From Streptomyces longhuiensis (lineage in GTDB: Bacteria; Actinomycetota; Actinomycetes; Streptomycetales; Streptomycetaceae), in NCBI RefSeq assembly GCF_020616555.1, contig NZ_CP085173.1, positions 4,852,001 to 4,916,000 on the forward strand: a stretch of DNA of 64,000 nt, in the 5' to 3' direction. Below, piece by piece: positions 23,698 through 30,889 of the stretch. The notes beneath the pieces are model-generated. The model was given only the letters and a program-made list of their open reading frames with translations, did not search any database and was not told where the DNA came from. Positions within the stretch are counted from its first letter, which is position 1. Each line of letters opens with the position of its first letter. A program made the position numbers and the translations under genes.

Positions 23698-24522
23698 ATG
23701 CGACGAGGATCGATACGCGGCCGCCGAGGCGCCCTCACGGGCGCGACGGCGGCCGTGGTCTGCCTGGGCGGTCTCCTTGCGGCGTGCGGGAGTTCCGGCG
23801 GTGGGGACGGCTATGTGGCGGTCGGCGCGGCCGGTGCCACACCCGACCGGACACCGGGACGCACGGTGGCGCCGACCGGCGATGTGGAGCTGGTGCCGCT
23901 GGACGGGGCCGACTCGGATCCGCCGGGCCCGTCGGACTCCGGGACGACGGGGTCGGGCAGCGGCGAAGGTGGCGGTGGCGGCGACAAGTCCCCCGGTGGC
24001 GGCGGCGGTTCGGGGGATGCGGGCGCCAGACCTGGCGCAGGAGCGCGTACGGGCAGTGGCTCCGGGACACCCGACGCTTCAGGACCCGACGGGTCCGGGC
24101 AGCCGTCCACCGGCGCGGGCGGGTCCGGCGGCAGCGGCTCCAGCGGCGGCGGCTCCGGCGGCGGGGCGACGACCACGCCGTCCGCCCCCGGCACCGGCAC
24201 CGGCACTCCGAGCGGGCCCGCCGCCTTGAAGGTCGGGGACCCGGAGCGCAAGGCCACGGACAAGCGGTGGTGCGAGGACGTGACCCTGAACATGGTCAAC
24301 ACCGGTGGTGCCGCGGTGCGTTCGGGCACGGTGACGTTCGGGACGCACATCATCGGCGCCCTCGGCATCGACTGGGCCACCGTCGAGTCCACCCAGGACC
24401 TCCCCGTGCCGATCGACGCGGGGAAGCGGAAGAAGAAGACCTGGACGGTGTGTGTCGACGCCTGGCGGGTGCCGCTCGGCATGCACGTGGAGACGCGGGA
24501 CGTCTCCGTCACATGGAAGTGA
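23698..24522 (+). CDS. Lipoprotein with Gly/Ser-rich linker and C-terminal globular domain
   Basis: 274 residues. Twin-Arg-like basic start (MRRGSIRGRRG), hydrophobic segment and lipobox GGLLAACGSS give a lipoprotein signal with Cys near residue 31. About 130 residues of Gly/Ser/Pro/Thr linker follow. The C-terminal 95 residues (LKVGDPERKATDKRWCEDVT through HVETRDVSVTWK) look like a small beta-sandwich with two Cys (WCEDV, WTVCVDAW). No family name is certain. The domain would sit in the cell wall on a flexible tether. Confidence 0.8.
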   Translation: MRRGSIRGRRGALTGATAAVVCLGGLLAACGSSGGGDGYVAVGAAGATPDRTPGRTVAPTGDVELVPLDGADSDPPGPSDSGTTGSGSGEGGGGGDKSPGGGGGSGDAGARPGAGARTGSGSGTPDASGPDGSGQPSTGAGGSGGSGSSGGGSGGGATTTPSAPGTGTGTPSGPAALKVGDPERKATDKRWCEDVTLNMVNTGGAAVRSGTVTFGTHIIGALGIDWATVESTQDLPVPIDAGKRKKKTWTVCVDAWRVPLGMHVETRDVSVTWK

Positions 24523-24572
24523 ACCGCTCTCCGGGAAAGGGAAGCGAGCGGCTCTCCGGTGCAAGGAAGTGG

Positions 24573-24594
24573 GCGGCTCTCCGCCGAGAGCCGC
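24573..24594. terminator. Bidirectional terminator between convergent genes
   Basis: GCGGCTCTC and GAGAGCCGC form a 9-bp stem around CGCC. CGCTCTCCGG- and CGGCTCTCCG-like sequences are repeated about 27 bp apart just before it. Confidence 0.65.
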
Positions 24595-24600
24595 AGCGAC

Positions 24601-24810
24601 CTACTTGAGGGCCAGCCAGGCCACGCCGGCCACGATGACGACGGCGAGCACGATGCCGATGATCAGACCCGCGCCGGGTCCCGACTTCGCCGGGGCGGCC
24701 TGCTGGCGCGACTGCGAGGCCGGTTCGTCGACGAAGGCGCGGAACATCTGGGTGCTCCCCGCGGGGTCGTAGTTGCCTTCGGGGGCCGGGCCCTGGGGGT
24801 TGTGTGCCAT
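24601..24810 (-). CDS. Small tail-anchored membrane protein
   Basis: 69 residues: hydrophilic N-terminus (MAHNPQGPAPEGNYDPAGST, then QMFRAFVDEPASQ) and one C-terminal transmembrane helix (GAGLIIGIVLAVVIVAGVAW) ending LALK. ATG 24810 is preceded by GGGTCCTTCCCC without a strong ribosome binding site. Orientation suggests a cytoplasmic N-terminus. No known function. It converges on the lipoprotein gene and is divergent from marR. Confidence 0.7.
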   Translation of the reverse strand: MAHNPQGPAPEGNYDPAGSTQMFRAFVDEPASQSRQQAAPAKSGPGAGLIIGIVLAVVIVAGVAWLALK

Positions 24811-24925
24811 GGGGAAGGACCCTAGCGAATACGCGGGGACGACGCCACACCCATGCTGAGCTGCGACTTTACATGTGCAACCCCTCCCCTTTACTTGGTT
24901 TTTAGGCTCGTACACCCCTTTTCGT

Positions 24926-24968
24926 TTGCCTGCGGCAACCAACTGTCTCTATGGTTGCCCTAAGCAAC
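24926..24968. promoter_or_regulatory. Overlapping inverted repeats, candidate MarR operator
   Basis: TTGCC-TGC-GGCAA (24926-24938), GGCAACCA/TGGTTGCC (24934-24941 and 24952-24959) and GTTGC-CCTAA-GCAAC (24954-24968) share TTGC/GCAA half-sites. They end 16 bp before the marR GTG, as expected for autoregulation. Confidence 0.72.
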
Positions 24969-24984
24969 GAACGTAGGAGGTGCC

Positions 24985-25479
24985 GTGGCCGAGCAGAGTC
25001 AGTACGAACAGCTCGCCCGACAGTTCAGTGCCTTCGGTGCCGTCAAACGAGACCTCGCGCGGTCCCTGCCGCACGACTGTCCGGCCGGTTCGGCCGCGGT
25101 CCTCATGCTTCTCGGCCAGTACGGCGAGATGCGGATGAGCCGCCTGGCGGAACTGCTCGCCGTAGACATGTCCGTGACCAGCCGCCACGTGGCGCACGTC
25201 GCCGAACGCGGCTGGATCGACCGGTCGCCCGACCCCGCGGACAAGCGCTCCCGCATCCTCAGCCTCACCGAACAGGGCGTGAAGCAGATCGAACTGCTCT
25301 CCGAGCGGTCGACCGAACTGCTCGCCTACCGGTTGAGCGACTGGTCCGACGACGAGGTCGGGCAGCTGATCGCGATGATGAGCCGGCTCCGCGACAGCTT
25401 CGGCGACTGCCGATACACGCCGCGACTCGCGCAGGCACTTCCGGATGCCACCGAAGAGACCACCCGTACACCCGCTTAA
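24985..25479 (+). CDS. MarR-family transcriptional regulator
   Basis: 164 residues. Winged helix-turn-helix: GSAAVLMLLGQYGEMRMSRL, then AELLAVDMSVTSRHVAHVAE and the wing IDRSPDPADKRSRILSLTEQ with the MarR DxRS-type signature (DKRSR). AGGAGG precedes GTG 24985. The gene lies 13 bp before the MFS exporter gene, so they form an operon. It probably represses that operon through the inverted repeats upstream and is released by an exported compound. Confidence 0.95.
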   Translation: MAEQSQYEQLARQFSAFGAVKRDLARSLPHDCPAGSAAVLMLLGQYGEMRMSRLAELLAVDMSVTSRHVAHVAERGWIDRSPDPADKRSRILSLTEQGVKQIELLSERSTELLAYRLSDWSDDEVGQLIAMMSRLRDSFGDCRYTPRLAQALPDATEETTRTPA

Positions 25480-25492
25480 GTAAAGGAACCCC

Positions 25493-28027
25493 ATGGCAAC
25501 AACCACACCGGCAGGTGTGCGGGGCAGCCACGCCAAGCATGGAGGCGCAGCCCCCGGCAGCGGTTCTCCGATGACACACAAGCAGATCATGGAGGCGCTG
25601 TCCGGGCTGCTGCTCGGCATGTTCGTCGCGATCCTGTCGTCGACGATCGTCACCAACGCGCTTCCCGAGATCGTCGGCGACCTGGGCGGCGGCCAGTCCG
25701 CCTACACCTGGGTCGTCACCGCCTCGCTGCTCGCGATGACCGCGACGACGCCCCTGTGGGGCAAGCTCGCCGACATCTTCAGCAAGAAGGCGCTCGTCCA
25801 GATAGCCCTGATCGTCTACGTGGGCGGCTCGGTCGTGGCCGGCCTCTCGCAGAGCCCGACCATGCTGATCGCCTGCCGCGTGGTGCAGGGCATCGGCGTC
25901 GGCGGCCTGTCCGCCCTCGCGCAGATCGTCATGGCCGCGATGATCTCCCCGCGTGAGCGGGGCCGTTACTCCGGCTACCTCGGTGCGACCTTCGCCGTCG
26001 CCACCGTCGGCGGCCCGCTGCTCGGCGGTGTCATCACCGACACCTCGTGGCTCGGCTGGCGCTGGTGCTTCTACGTCGGTGTGCCGTTCGCGATCATCGC
26101 GCTCATCGTTCTGCAGAAGACGCTGAAGCTCCCCGTGGTCAAGCGGGACAACGTGAAGGTCGACTGGGCCGGTGCCTTCTTCATCACCGCCGCGGTCTGC
26201 ACCCTGCTCCTGTGGGTGACCTTCGCCGACGACAAGTACGACTGGCTCTCCTGGCAGACCGGCGCGATGGTGGGCGGCGCCGTCGTCCTCGCGCTGATCT
26301 TCATCTTCGTGGAGACCAAGGCCGCGGAGCCGATCATCCCGCTGCGGCTCTTCCGCAACCGCACCATCACGCTCGCCTCGATCGCCTCGCTCTTCGTGGG
26401 TGTCGCGATGTTCACGGGCACCGTGTTCTTCTCGCAGTACTTCCAGCTGGCGCGCGGCAAGTCGCCGACGATGTCCGGTGTCATGACGATCCCGATGATC
26501 GGCGGCCTGTTCATCTCGTCGACCGTCGCGGGCCAGATCATCACCAAGACCGGCAAGTGGAAGGCGTGGCTGGTCTCCGGCGGCGTGCTCATCACGGCGG
26601 GCCTCGGACTGCTCGGCACGATCCGCTACGACACCCCGTACTGGCGCGTCGCGATCTTCATGGCGCTCATGGGTCTCGGCATCGGCATGATGATGCAGAA
26701 CCTCGTGCTCTGCACCCAGAACCAGGTCGCTCCGGAGGACATCGGTTCGGCCAGCTCCACGGTCACCTTCTTCCGCTCCCTCGGTGGTGCGATGGGTGTC
26801 TCGGCGCTCGGTTCGATCATGGCCACGCGCATCACGCACTACGTCAAGGACGGCCTCGCCGACCTCGGCCCCAAGGGCGCTGCCCTGGGCCACGGCGGCA
26901 CCGGCGGCGGCGCCATCCCGGACCTGGACAAGCTCCCCGCGCCGCTGCGCACGATCATGGAGAGCTCGTACGGGCACGGCATCGCGGACGTGTTCCTGAT
27001 CGCCGCTCCGATCGCGCTCCTCGCGCTCATCGCCACACTGTTCATCAAGGAGATCCCGCTGCGTACGTCGAACTCCCAGGCTGTTCCGGCCGCCGAGGCC
27101 GAGGCCGACGTGCCCGCGGTCGCGGGTGCCGGCGCTCCCCAGGCGGAGGAGCTGGTTCCGGCCATGGCGGCCGCGGTCTCCGAGCCCTCCTCGGACGGCG
27201 CGACCCAGCGTCTCCAGGCGGTCGCCACGACGGCGGGCAGCGTCCCGGCGACGGCGTCCACCGGTGGCGGCACCCCGGTCCGCGGCTTCGTCCGCGGCTC
27301 CGAGAGCGCCCCGGTCCCGCGGGCAGCGGTCACGCTGATCTCGCTCGGCGGGCGCCAGCTGGGCCGCGCGGTCTCCCAGGGCGACGGCGCCTACGGCCTC
27401 GACGCCCCCGGCGCGGGTTCGTACGTCCTGATCGCCTCGGCCGACGGCTACCAGCCGCAGGCCTCCACGGTCGTCGTCGGCGAGGAGCCGGTCGCGTACG
27501 ACATCCTGCTCAGCGGCACCAGCGGCCTGAGCGGCGTCGTGAAGTCCGTGGACAGCAAGCTGCCGGTTCCCGGCGCCATGGTCATCGTGACCGACGTCCG
27601 CGGTGACGTCCTCGCCACCGGACTATCCGGCGAGCAGGGCGAGTTCACCTTCGCCGAGCTGGTCCCGGGTGCGGTCACCGTGGCGGTCACCGCGGCAGGA
27701 CACCGTCCGTTCGCGCTGCCCGTCGAGGTCGGCGGCACCGGGGTCACCCGGGTCGAGATCGAGCTGCACTCCGGTGCGCAGGTCGCCGGTGTGGTGCGTG
27801 CCGCGGGCGGTCCGCTGAACGACGCGCGGGTCACGCTCGTCGACGCGGCGGGCAACGTGGTCGCCACGGCGACGACCGGTCACGACGGCGCGTACGCCTT
27901 CACCGACCTGGACAGCGGCGAGTACACGGTCATCGCGACCGGCTACCCGCCGGTGGCCACCGGTCTGACGGTCAACGGCGGCGGCGCCGAGGGCCACGAC
28001 ATCACGCTCGCCCACCCCGGCGAGTGA
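25493..28027 (+). CDS. DHA2-type MFS exporter with C-terminal carboxypeptidase-regulatory-like repeats
   Basis: 844 residues. Residues about 30-530 are a 14-helix EmrB/QacA-type drug:proton antiporter: VTASLLAMTATTPLWGKLAD (motif A region), LIACRVVQGIGVGGLSALAQ, and GATFAVATVGGPLLGGVITD (motif C). After an Ala/Glu linker (530-600) there are three beta-sandwich repeats of about 80 residues: GGTPVRGFVRGSESAPVPRA, GLSGVVKSVDSKLPVPGAMV, and AGVVRAAGGPLNDARVTLVD, each ending in a YxL/(T)VIA(T)G-type strand. These resemble CarboxypepD_reg domains. With 14 helices the C-terminus should be cytoplasmic, an unusual place for this domain. Operon with marR. Confidence 0.92.
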   Translation: MATTTPAGVRGSHAKHGGAAPGSGSPMTHKQIMEALSGLLLGMFVAILSSTIVTNALPEIVGDLGGGQSAYTWVVTASLLAMTATTPLWGKLADIFSKKALVQIALIVYVGGSVVAGLSQSPTMLIACRVVQGIGVGGLSALAQIVMAAMISPRERGRYSGYLGATFAVATVGGPLLGGVITDTSWLGWRWCFYVGVPFAIIALIVLQKTLKLPVVKRDNVKVDWAGAFFITAAVCTLLLWVTFADDKYDWLSWQTGAMVGGAVVLALIFIFVETKAAEPIIPLRLFRNRTITLASIASLFVGVAMFTGTVFFSQYFQLARGKSPTMSGVMTIPMIGGLFISSTVAGQIITKTGKWKAWLVSGGVLITAGLGLLGTIRYDTPYWRVAIFMALMGLGIGMMMQNLVLCTQNQVAPEDIGSASSTVTFFRSLGGAMGVSALGSIMATRITHYVKDGLADLGPKGAALGHGGTGGGAIPDLDKLPAPLRTIMESSYGHGIADVFLIAAPIALLALIATLFIKEIPLRTSNSQAVPAAEAEADVPAVAGAGAPQAEELVPAMAAAVSEPSSDGATQRLQAVATTAGSVPATASTGGGTPVRGFVRGSESAPVPRAAVTLISLGGRQLGRAVSQGDGAYGLDAPGAGSYVLIASADGYQPQASTVVVGEEPVAYDILLSGTSGLSGVVKSVDSKLPVPGAMVIVTDVRGDVLATGLSGEQGEFTFAELVPGAVTVAVTAAGHRPFALPVEVGGTGVTRVEIELHSGAQVAGVVRAAGGPLNDARVTLVDAAGNVVATATTGHDGAYAFTDLDSGEYTVIATGYPPVATGLTVNGGGAEGHDITLAHPGE

Positions 28028-28032
28028 CGACC

Positions 28033-28074
28033 CCGGGCAGGGACGCGCTTCGAGCGGAGACGCCCCCTGCCCGG
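28033..28074 (+). terminator. Terminator after the MFS gene
   Basis: CCGGGCAGGG (28033-28042) pairs with CCCTGCCCGG (28065-28074), 10 bp, starting 5 nt past the stop codon. The 22-nt loop is GC-rich. Confidence 0.7.
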
Positions 28075-28085
28075 TAGTGGGAAAA

Positions 28086-28200
28086 GGACCCCGGAACCGG
28101 TGGCGGCACTACGGCAGGGGACGGCCGGCCGCCACCGGACCGGGGTCCGGCCCGTTTACGGGCCATCGACCAAGGGGCCCCAGCATCGATCGAGGGCCCC
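28086..28200 (+). promoter_or_regulatory. Run of hairpins in the YceI leader region
   Basis: GGACCCCGG-AA-CCGGTGGCGG (28086-28106) pairs with CCGCCACCGG-A-CCGGGGTCC (28129-28148), 19 bp with one small internal asymmetry. GGCCCG-TTTA-CGGGCC follows at 28149-28164, and GGGGCCC/GGGCCCC at 28174-28200. These precede the YceI gene by 58 bp and could be terminators, an attenuator or a protein-binding leader. Confidence 0.55.
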
Positions 28201-28257
28201 AGCGGCGGGCGACCACGCCCGCGAGAGCGGCGCCGGTATTCGGCGCAAGGGAGAAGC

Positions 28258-29076
28258 ATGGGACTGAGCGCGCGGATCCGTACCAAGGACGGATGGGCTC
28301 TGCCGCACGCCGTCGTGACGGTGACCGACATGACGGGTGCGCAGGTGCTGCGGGCCGAGGCCGACGACGAGGGGGCCGTGCACGACGCGGTGACCCTGAC
28401 CGCGGGCCCGTACGTGGTGATCGTGACGGCGGTCGGTTACGCGCCGACGGCGTCCACGGCGATGGTGACGGCGAGCGGCCGTGCCGACGTCGGCACGGTG
28501 GTCCTCGCCCGGCAGGGCGGCGCCGAACTGCCGCCGCCCGGACCGTGGACGATCGACCCGGTGCACTCCTCGGTGGGCGCGGTCGCGCAGCACCTCGGCA
28601 TCTCGAGCGTGCGCGGCCGGTTCACGGAGTTCGGCGGCCGGATCGAGATCGCCCAGGACGTGGAGAAGTCTCGGGTGGAGGCGGTCATCAAGGCGTCCTC
28701 CATCGACACGGGCAACGGCATGCGGGACGGGCACCTGAAGACGCCCGACTTCCTGGACGTCGAGACGTTTCCGGAGATCACGTTCCGCTCGACCGGCCTG
28801 GAGCCGGCCGGGTCCGACCGCTGGACGGTGCACGGCGAGCTGACGATGCACGGCGTCGTACGGCCCGTGGACCTGGACCTCAGCTACCTCGGCACGGGCG
28901 CGGACCCGTGGGGCGGCACCCGGGCGGCGTTCCGGGCGACGACCGAGCTGAAGCGCGAGGACTTCGCGATGAACTACAACCAGGTCGTCCAGGCGGGCAT
29001 CTCCGCGATCGGCACGACGCTGAAGGTGGAGCTCGACATCCAGGCCGTGCAGGGGGACGCGCTGCCGCAGGTGTGA
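28258..29076 (+). CDS. YceI-family protein with N-terminal carboxypeptidase-regulatory-like domain
   Basis: 272 residues. Residues 1-85 (MGLSARIRTKDGWALPHAVV through TVVLARQGGAE) resemble the repeats at the end of the preceding MFS protein. Residues about 95-270 are YceI: WTIDPVHSSVGAVAQHLGIS, VRGRFTEFGGRIEIAQDVEK, FPEITFRSTG, and DFAMNYNQVVQAGISAIGTT. YceI is a lipocalin-like fold that binds isoprenoids. No signal peptide is seen, so it is probably cytoplasmic. AGGGAGAAGC precedes ATG 28258. Shared domain and proximity suggest a function with the exporter. Confidence 0.92.
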   Translation: MGLSARIRTKDGWALPHAVVTVTDMTGAQVLRAEADDEGAVHDAVTLTAGPYVVIVTAVGYAPTASTAMVTASGRADVGTVVLARQGGAELPPPGPWTIDPVHSSVGAVAQHLGISSVRGRFTEFGGRIEIAQDVEKSRVEAVIKASSIDTGNGMRDGHLKTPDFLDVETFPEITFRSTGLEPAGSDRWTVHGELTMHGVVRPVDLDLSYLGTGADPWGGTRAAFRATTELKREDFAMNYNQVVQAGISAIGTTLKVELDIQAVQGDALPQV

Positions 29077-29123
29077 GCGGGGGTCCGAGCGCGGGCGCCG
29101 TCGGCCGTCGTAGGGTGCTGCAC

Positions 29124-29594
29124 ATGGCACCCAGCATCGCGACCAACACCCGTGTCTCCCTGGACGAGTTGCTCGACTTCGTCCGCCCGCGCCACCGCGC
29201 GCTCCTGCTGACCGCCCGCGCCGACGGAACCCCGCAGGCCTCCCCCCTGACCTGCGGGGTCGACGACTCCGGGCGGATCGTCGTCTCCACCTATCCCGAA
29301 CGCGCCAAGACCCGTAACGCCAAGCGGAATCCGCGGGTGAGCGTGGTCGTCCTGAGCGACGACTGGAACGGCCCGTGGGTGCAGATCGACGGCACCGCGG
29401 AGGTCATCGACTCACCCGAGTCGGTCGAGCCGCTGGTCGAGTACTTCCGCAACATCTCGGGCGAACACCCGGACTGGGACGAGTACCGCGCGGCGATGCT
29501 CAAGCAGGGGAAGTCCATCATCCGGATCACGCCCGAACGGTGGGGACCCGTGGCGACCGGCGGATTCCCCGCGGCTCTCGCCCCGAGCGAGTAA
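29124..29594 (+). CDS. PPOX-class F420-dependent oxidoreductase-like protein
   Basis: 156 residues. LDELLDFVRPRHRALLLTAR, DGTPQASPLTCGVDDSGRIV, TYPERAKTRNAKRNPRVSVV and GPWVQIDGTAEVIDSPESVE form the split-barrel flavin/F420-binding (PPOX) fold. The conserved TYPERAKTRN motif fits F420-type members. TAGGGT lies 7 nt before ATG 29124, suggesting a leaderless transcript. Its last 36 codons are the start of a 183-bp unit repeated downstream, so the gene end has been duplicated without disrupting it. Confidence 0.92.
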   Translation: MAPSIATNTRVSLDELLDFVRPRHRALLLTARADGTPQASPLTCGVDDSGRIVVSTYPERAKTRNAKRNPRVSVVVLSDDWNGPWVQIDGTAEVIDSPESVEPLVEYFRNISGEHPDWDEYRAAMLKQGKSIIRITPERWGPVATGGFPAALAPSE

Positions 29595-29970
29595 CAGCCG
29601 GCGGACGGAGTCCGACGCAGCGCCCCGAAGCCTGCGAAGCAGCGCGAGGGGCGCAAAAAAAAGGGGGCCCGCGCGGCGATGCTCAAGCAGGGGAAGTCCA
29701 TCATCCGGATCACGCCCGAACGGTGGGGACCCGTGGCGACCGGCGGATTCCCCGCGGCTCTCGCCCCGAGCGAGTAACGGCCGGCGGACGGAGTCCGACG
29801 CAGCGCCCCGAAGCCTGCGAAGCAGCGCGAGGGGCGCAAAAAAAGGGGGGCCCGCGCGGCGATGCTCAAGCAGGGGAAGTCCATCATCCGGATCACGCCC
29901 GAACGGTGGGGACCCGTGGCGACCGGCGGATTCCCCGCGGCTCTCGCCCCGAGCGAGTAACGGCCGGCGG
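29486..29970 (+). repeat. Tandem 183-bp repeat duplicating the 3' end of the oxidoreductase gene
   Basis: Units start at 29486, 29669 and 29852 (each with CCGCGCGGCGATGCTCAAGC). The first two are full length; the third stops after CGGCCGGCGG at 29970. Each carries the last 36 codons including the stop and about 74 bp of 3' flank. Visible differences are only TAACAGCC versus TAACGGCC after the stop, and A8G5 versus A7G6 in the homopolymer run. This fills the 422 bp between 29594 and 30017; I see no separate gene there. 183 is a multiple of three. Confidence 0.97.
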
Positions 29971-30016
29971 CGGATTCCCGGCGCACCTGGCCTGAGTGCC
30001 CGGCCTGGCGCACGCT

Positions 30017-30802
30017 CTAGCGCGGGGGCTGCTGCTGGGCCGTGACCATCGTGTCGATGCCGGCCACCAGCAGGTCGAGCGCCACCTGGAAGTCGGCCTC
30101 GCGGATGTCCTCCACCTTGTGGCCCTCGGTGCCCGCCATCAGCGCCCGCGCGTTCTCGTAGTCCTCGGCCATCTCCGGGGCCAGTTCGCCGAAGGCGCCC
30201 ATCGCGTGGTGGTAGTACTCGTCCTGGGTCATCCCGGCGTCCGCGCAGCGCTGTACGAAGTGGCCCTCGATGGTCCCGTACCCGTACACGAACTGGAAGA
30301 CGGCGGCGATCGCGCCCCGCTGGCCCTGCAGGTCGAGGCCGGTGTCCTCGATGATGCGCTGCACCTGGCGCGAGAACGCCAGTGAGTGGGGGCCGATGTT
30401 GAGGAAGTGGCCCGTGAGCGGGGAGGTCCAGGGGTGGCGCACCAGGCTCGCGCGGTACACCCCGGCGAGCTGCCTCAGCGGGGCGCGCCAGTCGCCGCCC
30501 GGTGCCGCGGGCTCGGGCAGCTCCATCTCGCCGAAGACGCGGTCGAGGGCCAGTTCCAGGAGGTCGTCCTTGGTGTCGACGTACCAGTAGACGGACATCG
30601 CGGTCACGCCGAGCTCGGCCGCGAGGCGCCGCATCGAGAACTTGGCGAGGCCCTCGGCGTCGAGGAGCCTCACGGTGGCCGCGGTGATCCGCTCCCGGTC
30701 GAGCGTGCTGGGCGCCTCGCTCCTGCGGGTACGCGGCGTCTTGCCCTCCAGCCAGACGCTCGTCCGCGCCGGACGCCCCGCACGGTCGGCTGCCTTCGCC
30801 AT
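30017..30802 (-). CDS. TetR/AcrR-family transcriptional regulator
   Basis: 261 residues. After a basic N-terminal extension comes the TetR DNA-binding domain: LDRERITAATVRLLDAEGLA, then FSMRRLAAELGVTAMSVYWY and VDTKDDLLELALDRV. The C-terminal ligand domain (LRQLAGVYRASLVRHPWTSP, VFQFVYGYGTIEGHFVQRCA) is of the TetR_C_1 (tetracycline-repressor-like) type. ATG 30802 (MAKAADRAGRP) is the best start. It is the second gene after the MFS exporter on the same strand (87-bp gap), and probably binds the palindrome before that exporter. Confidence 0.95.
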   Translation of the reverse strand: MAKAADRAGRPARTSVWLEGKTPRTRRSEAPSTLDRERITAATVRLLDAEGLAKFSMRRLAAELGVTAMSVYWYVDTKDDLLELALDRVFGEMELPEPAAPGGDWRAPLRQLAGVYRASLVRHPWTSPLTGHFLNIGPHSLAFSRQVQRIIEDTGLDLQGQRGAIAAVFQFVYGYGTIEGHFVQRCADAGMTQDEYYHHAMGAFGELAPEMAEDYENARALMAGTEGHKVEDIREADFQVALDLLVAGIDTMVTAQQQPPR

Positions 30803-30889
30803 GGCGCACCTTCCCAAAGTCCTCGTACCGGCCCGGTTCCGGCAGCGGACCGGAACGACCCGGTCCGCCACCACCGATGCTAAGTGCAG

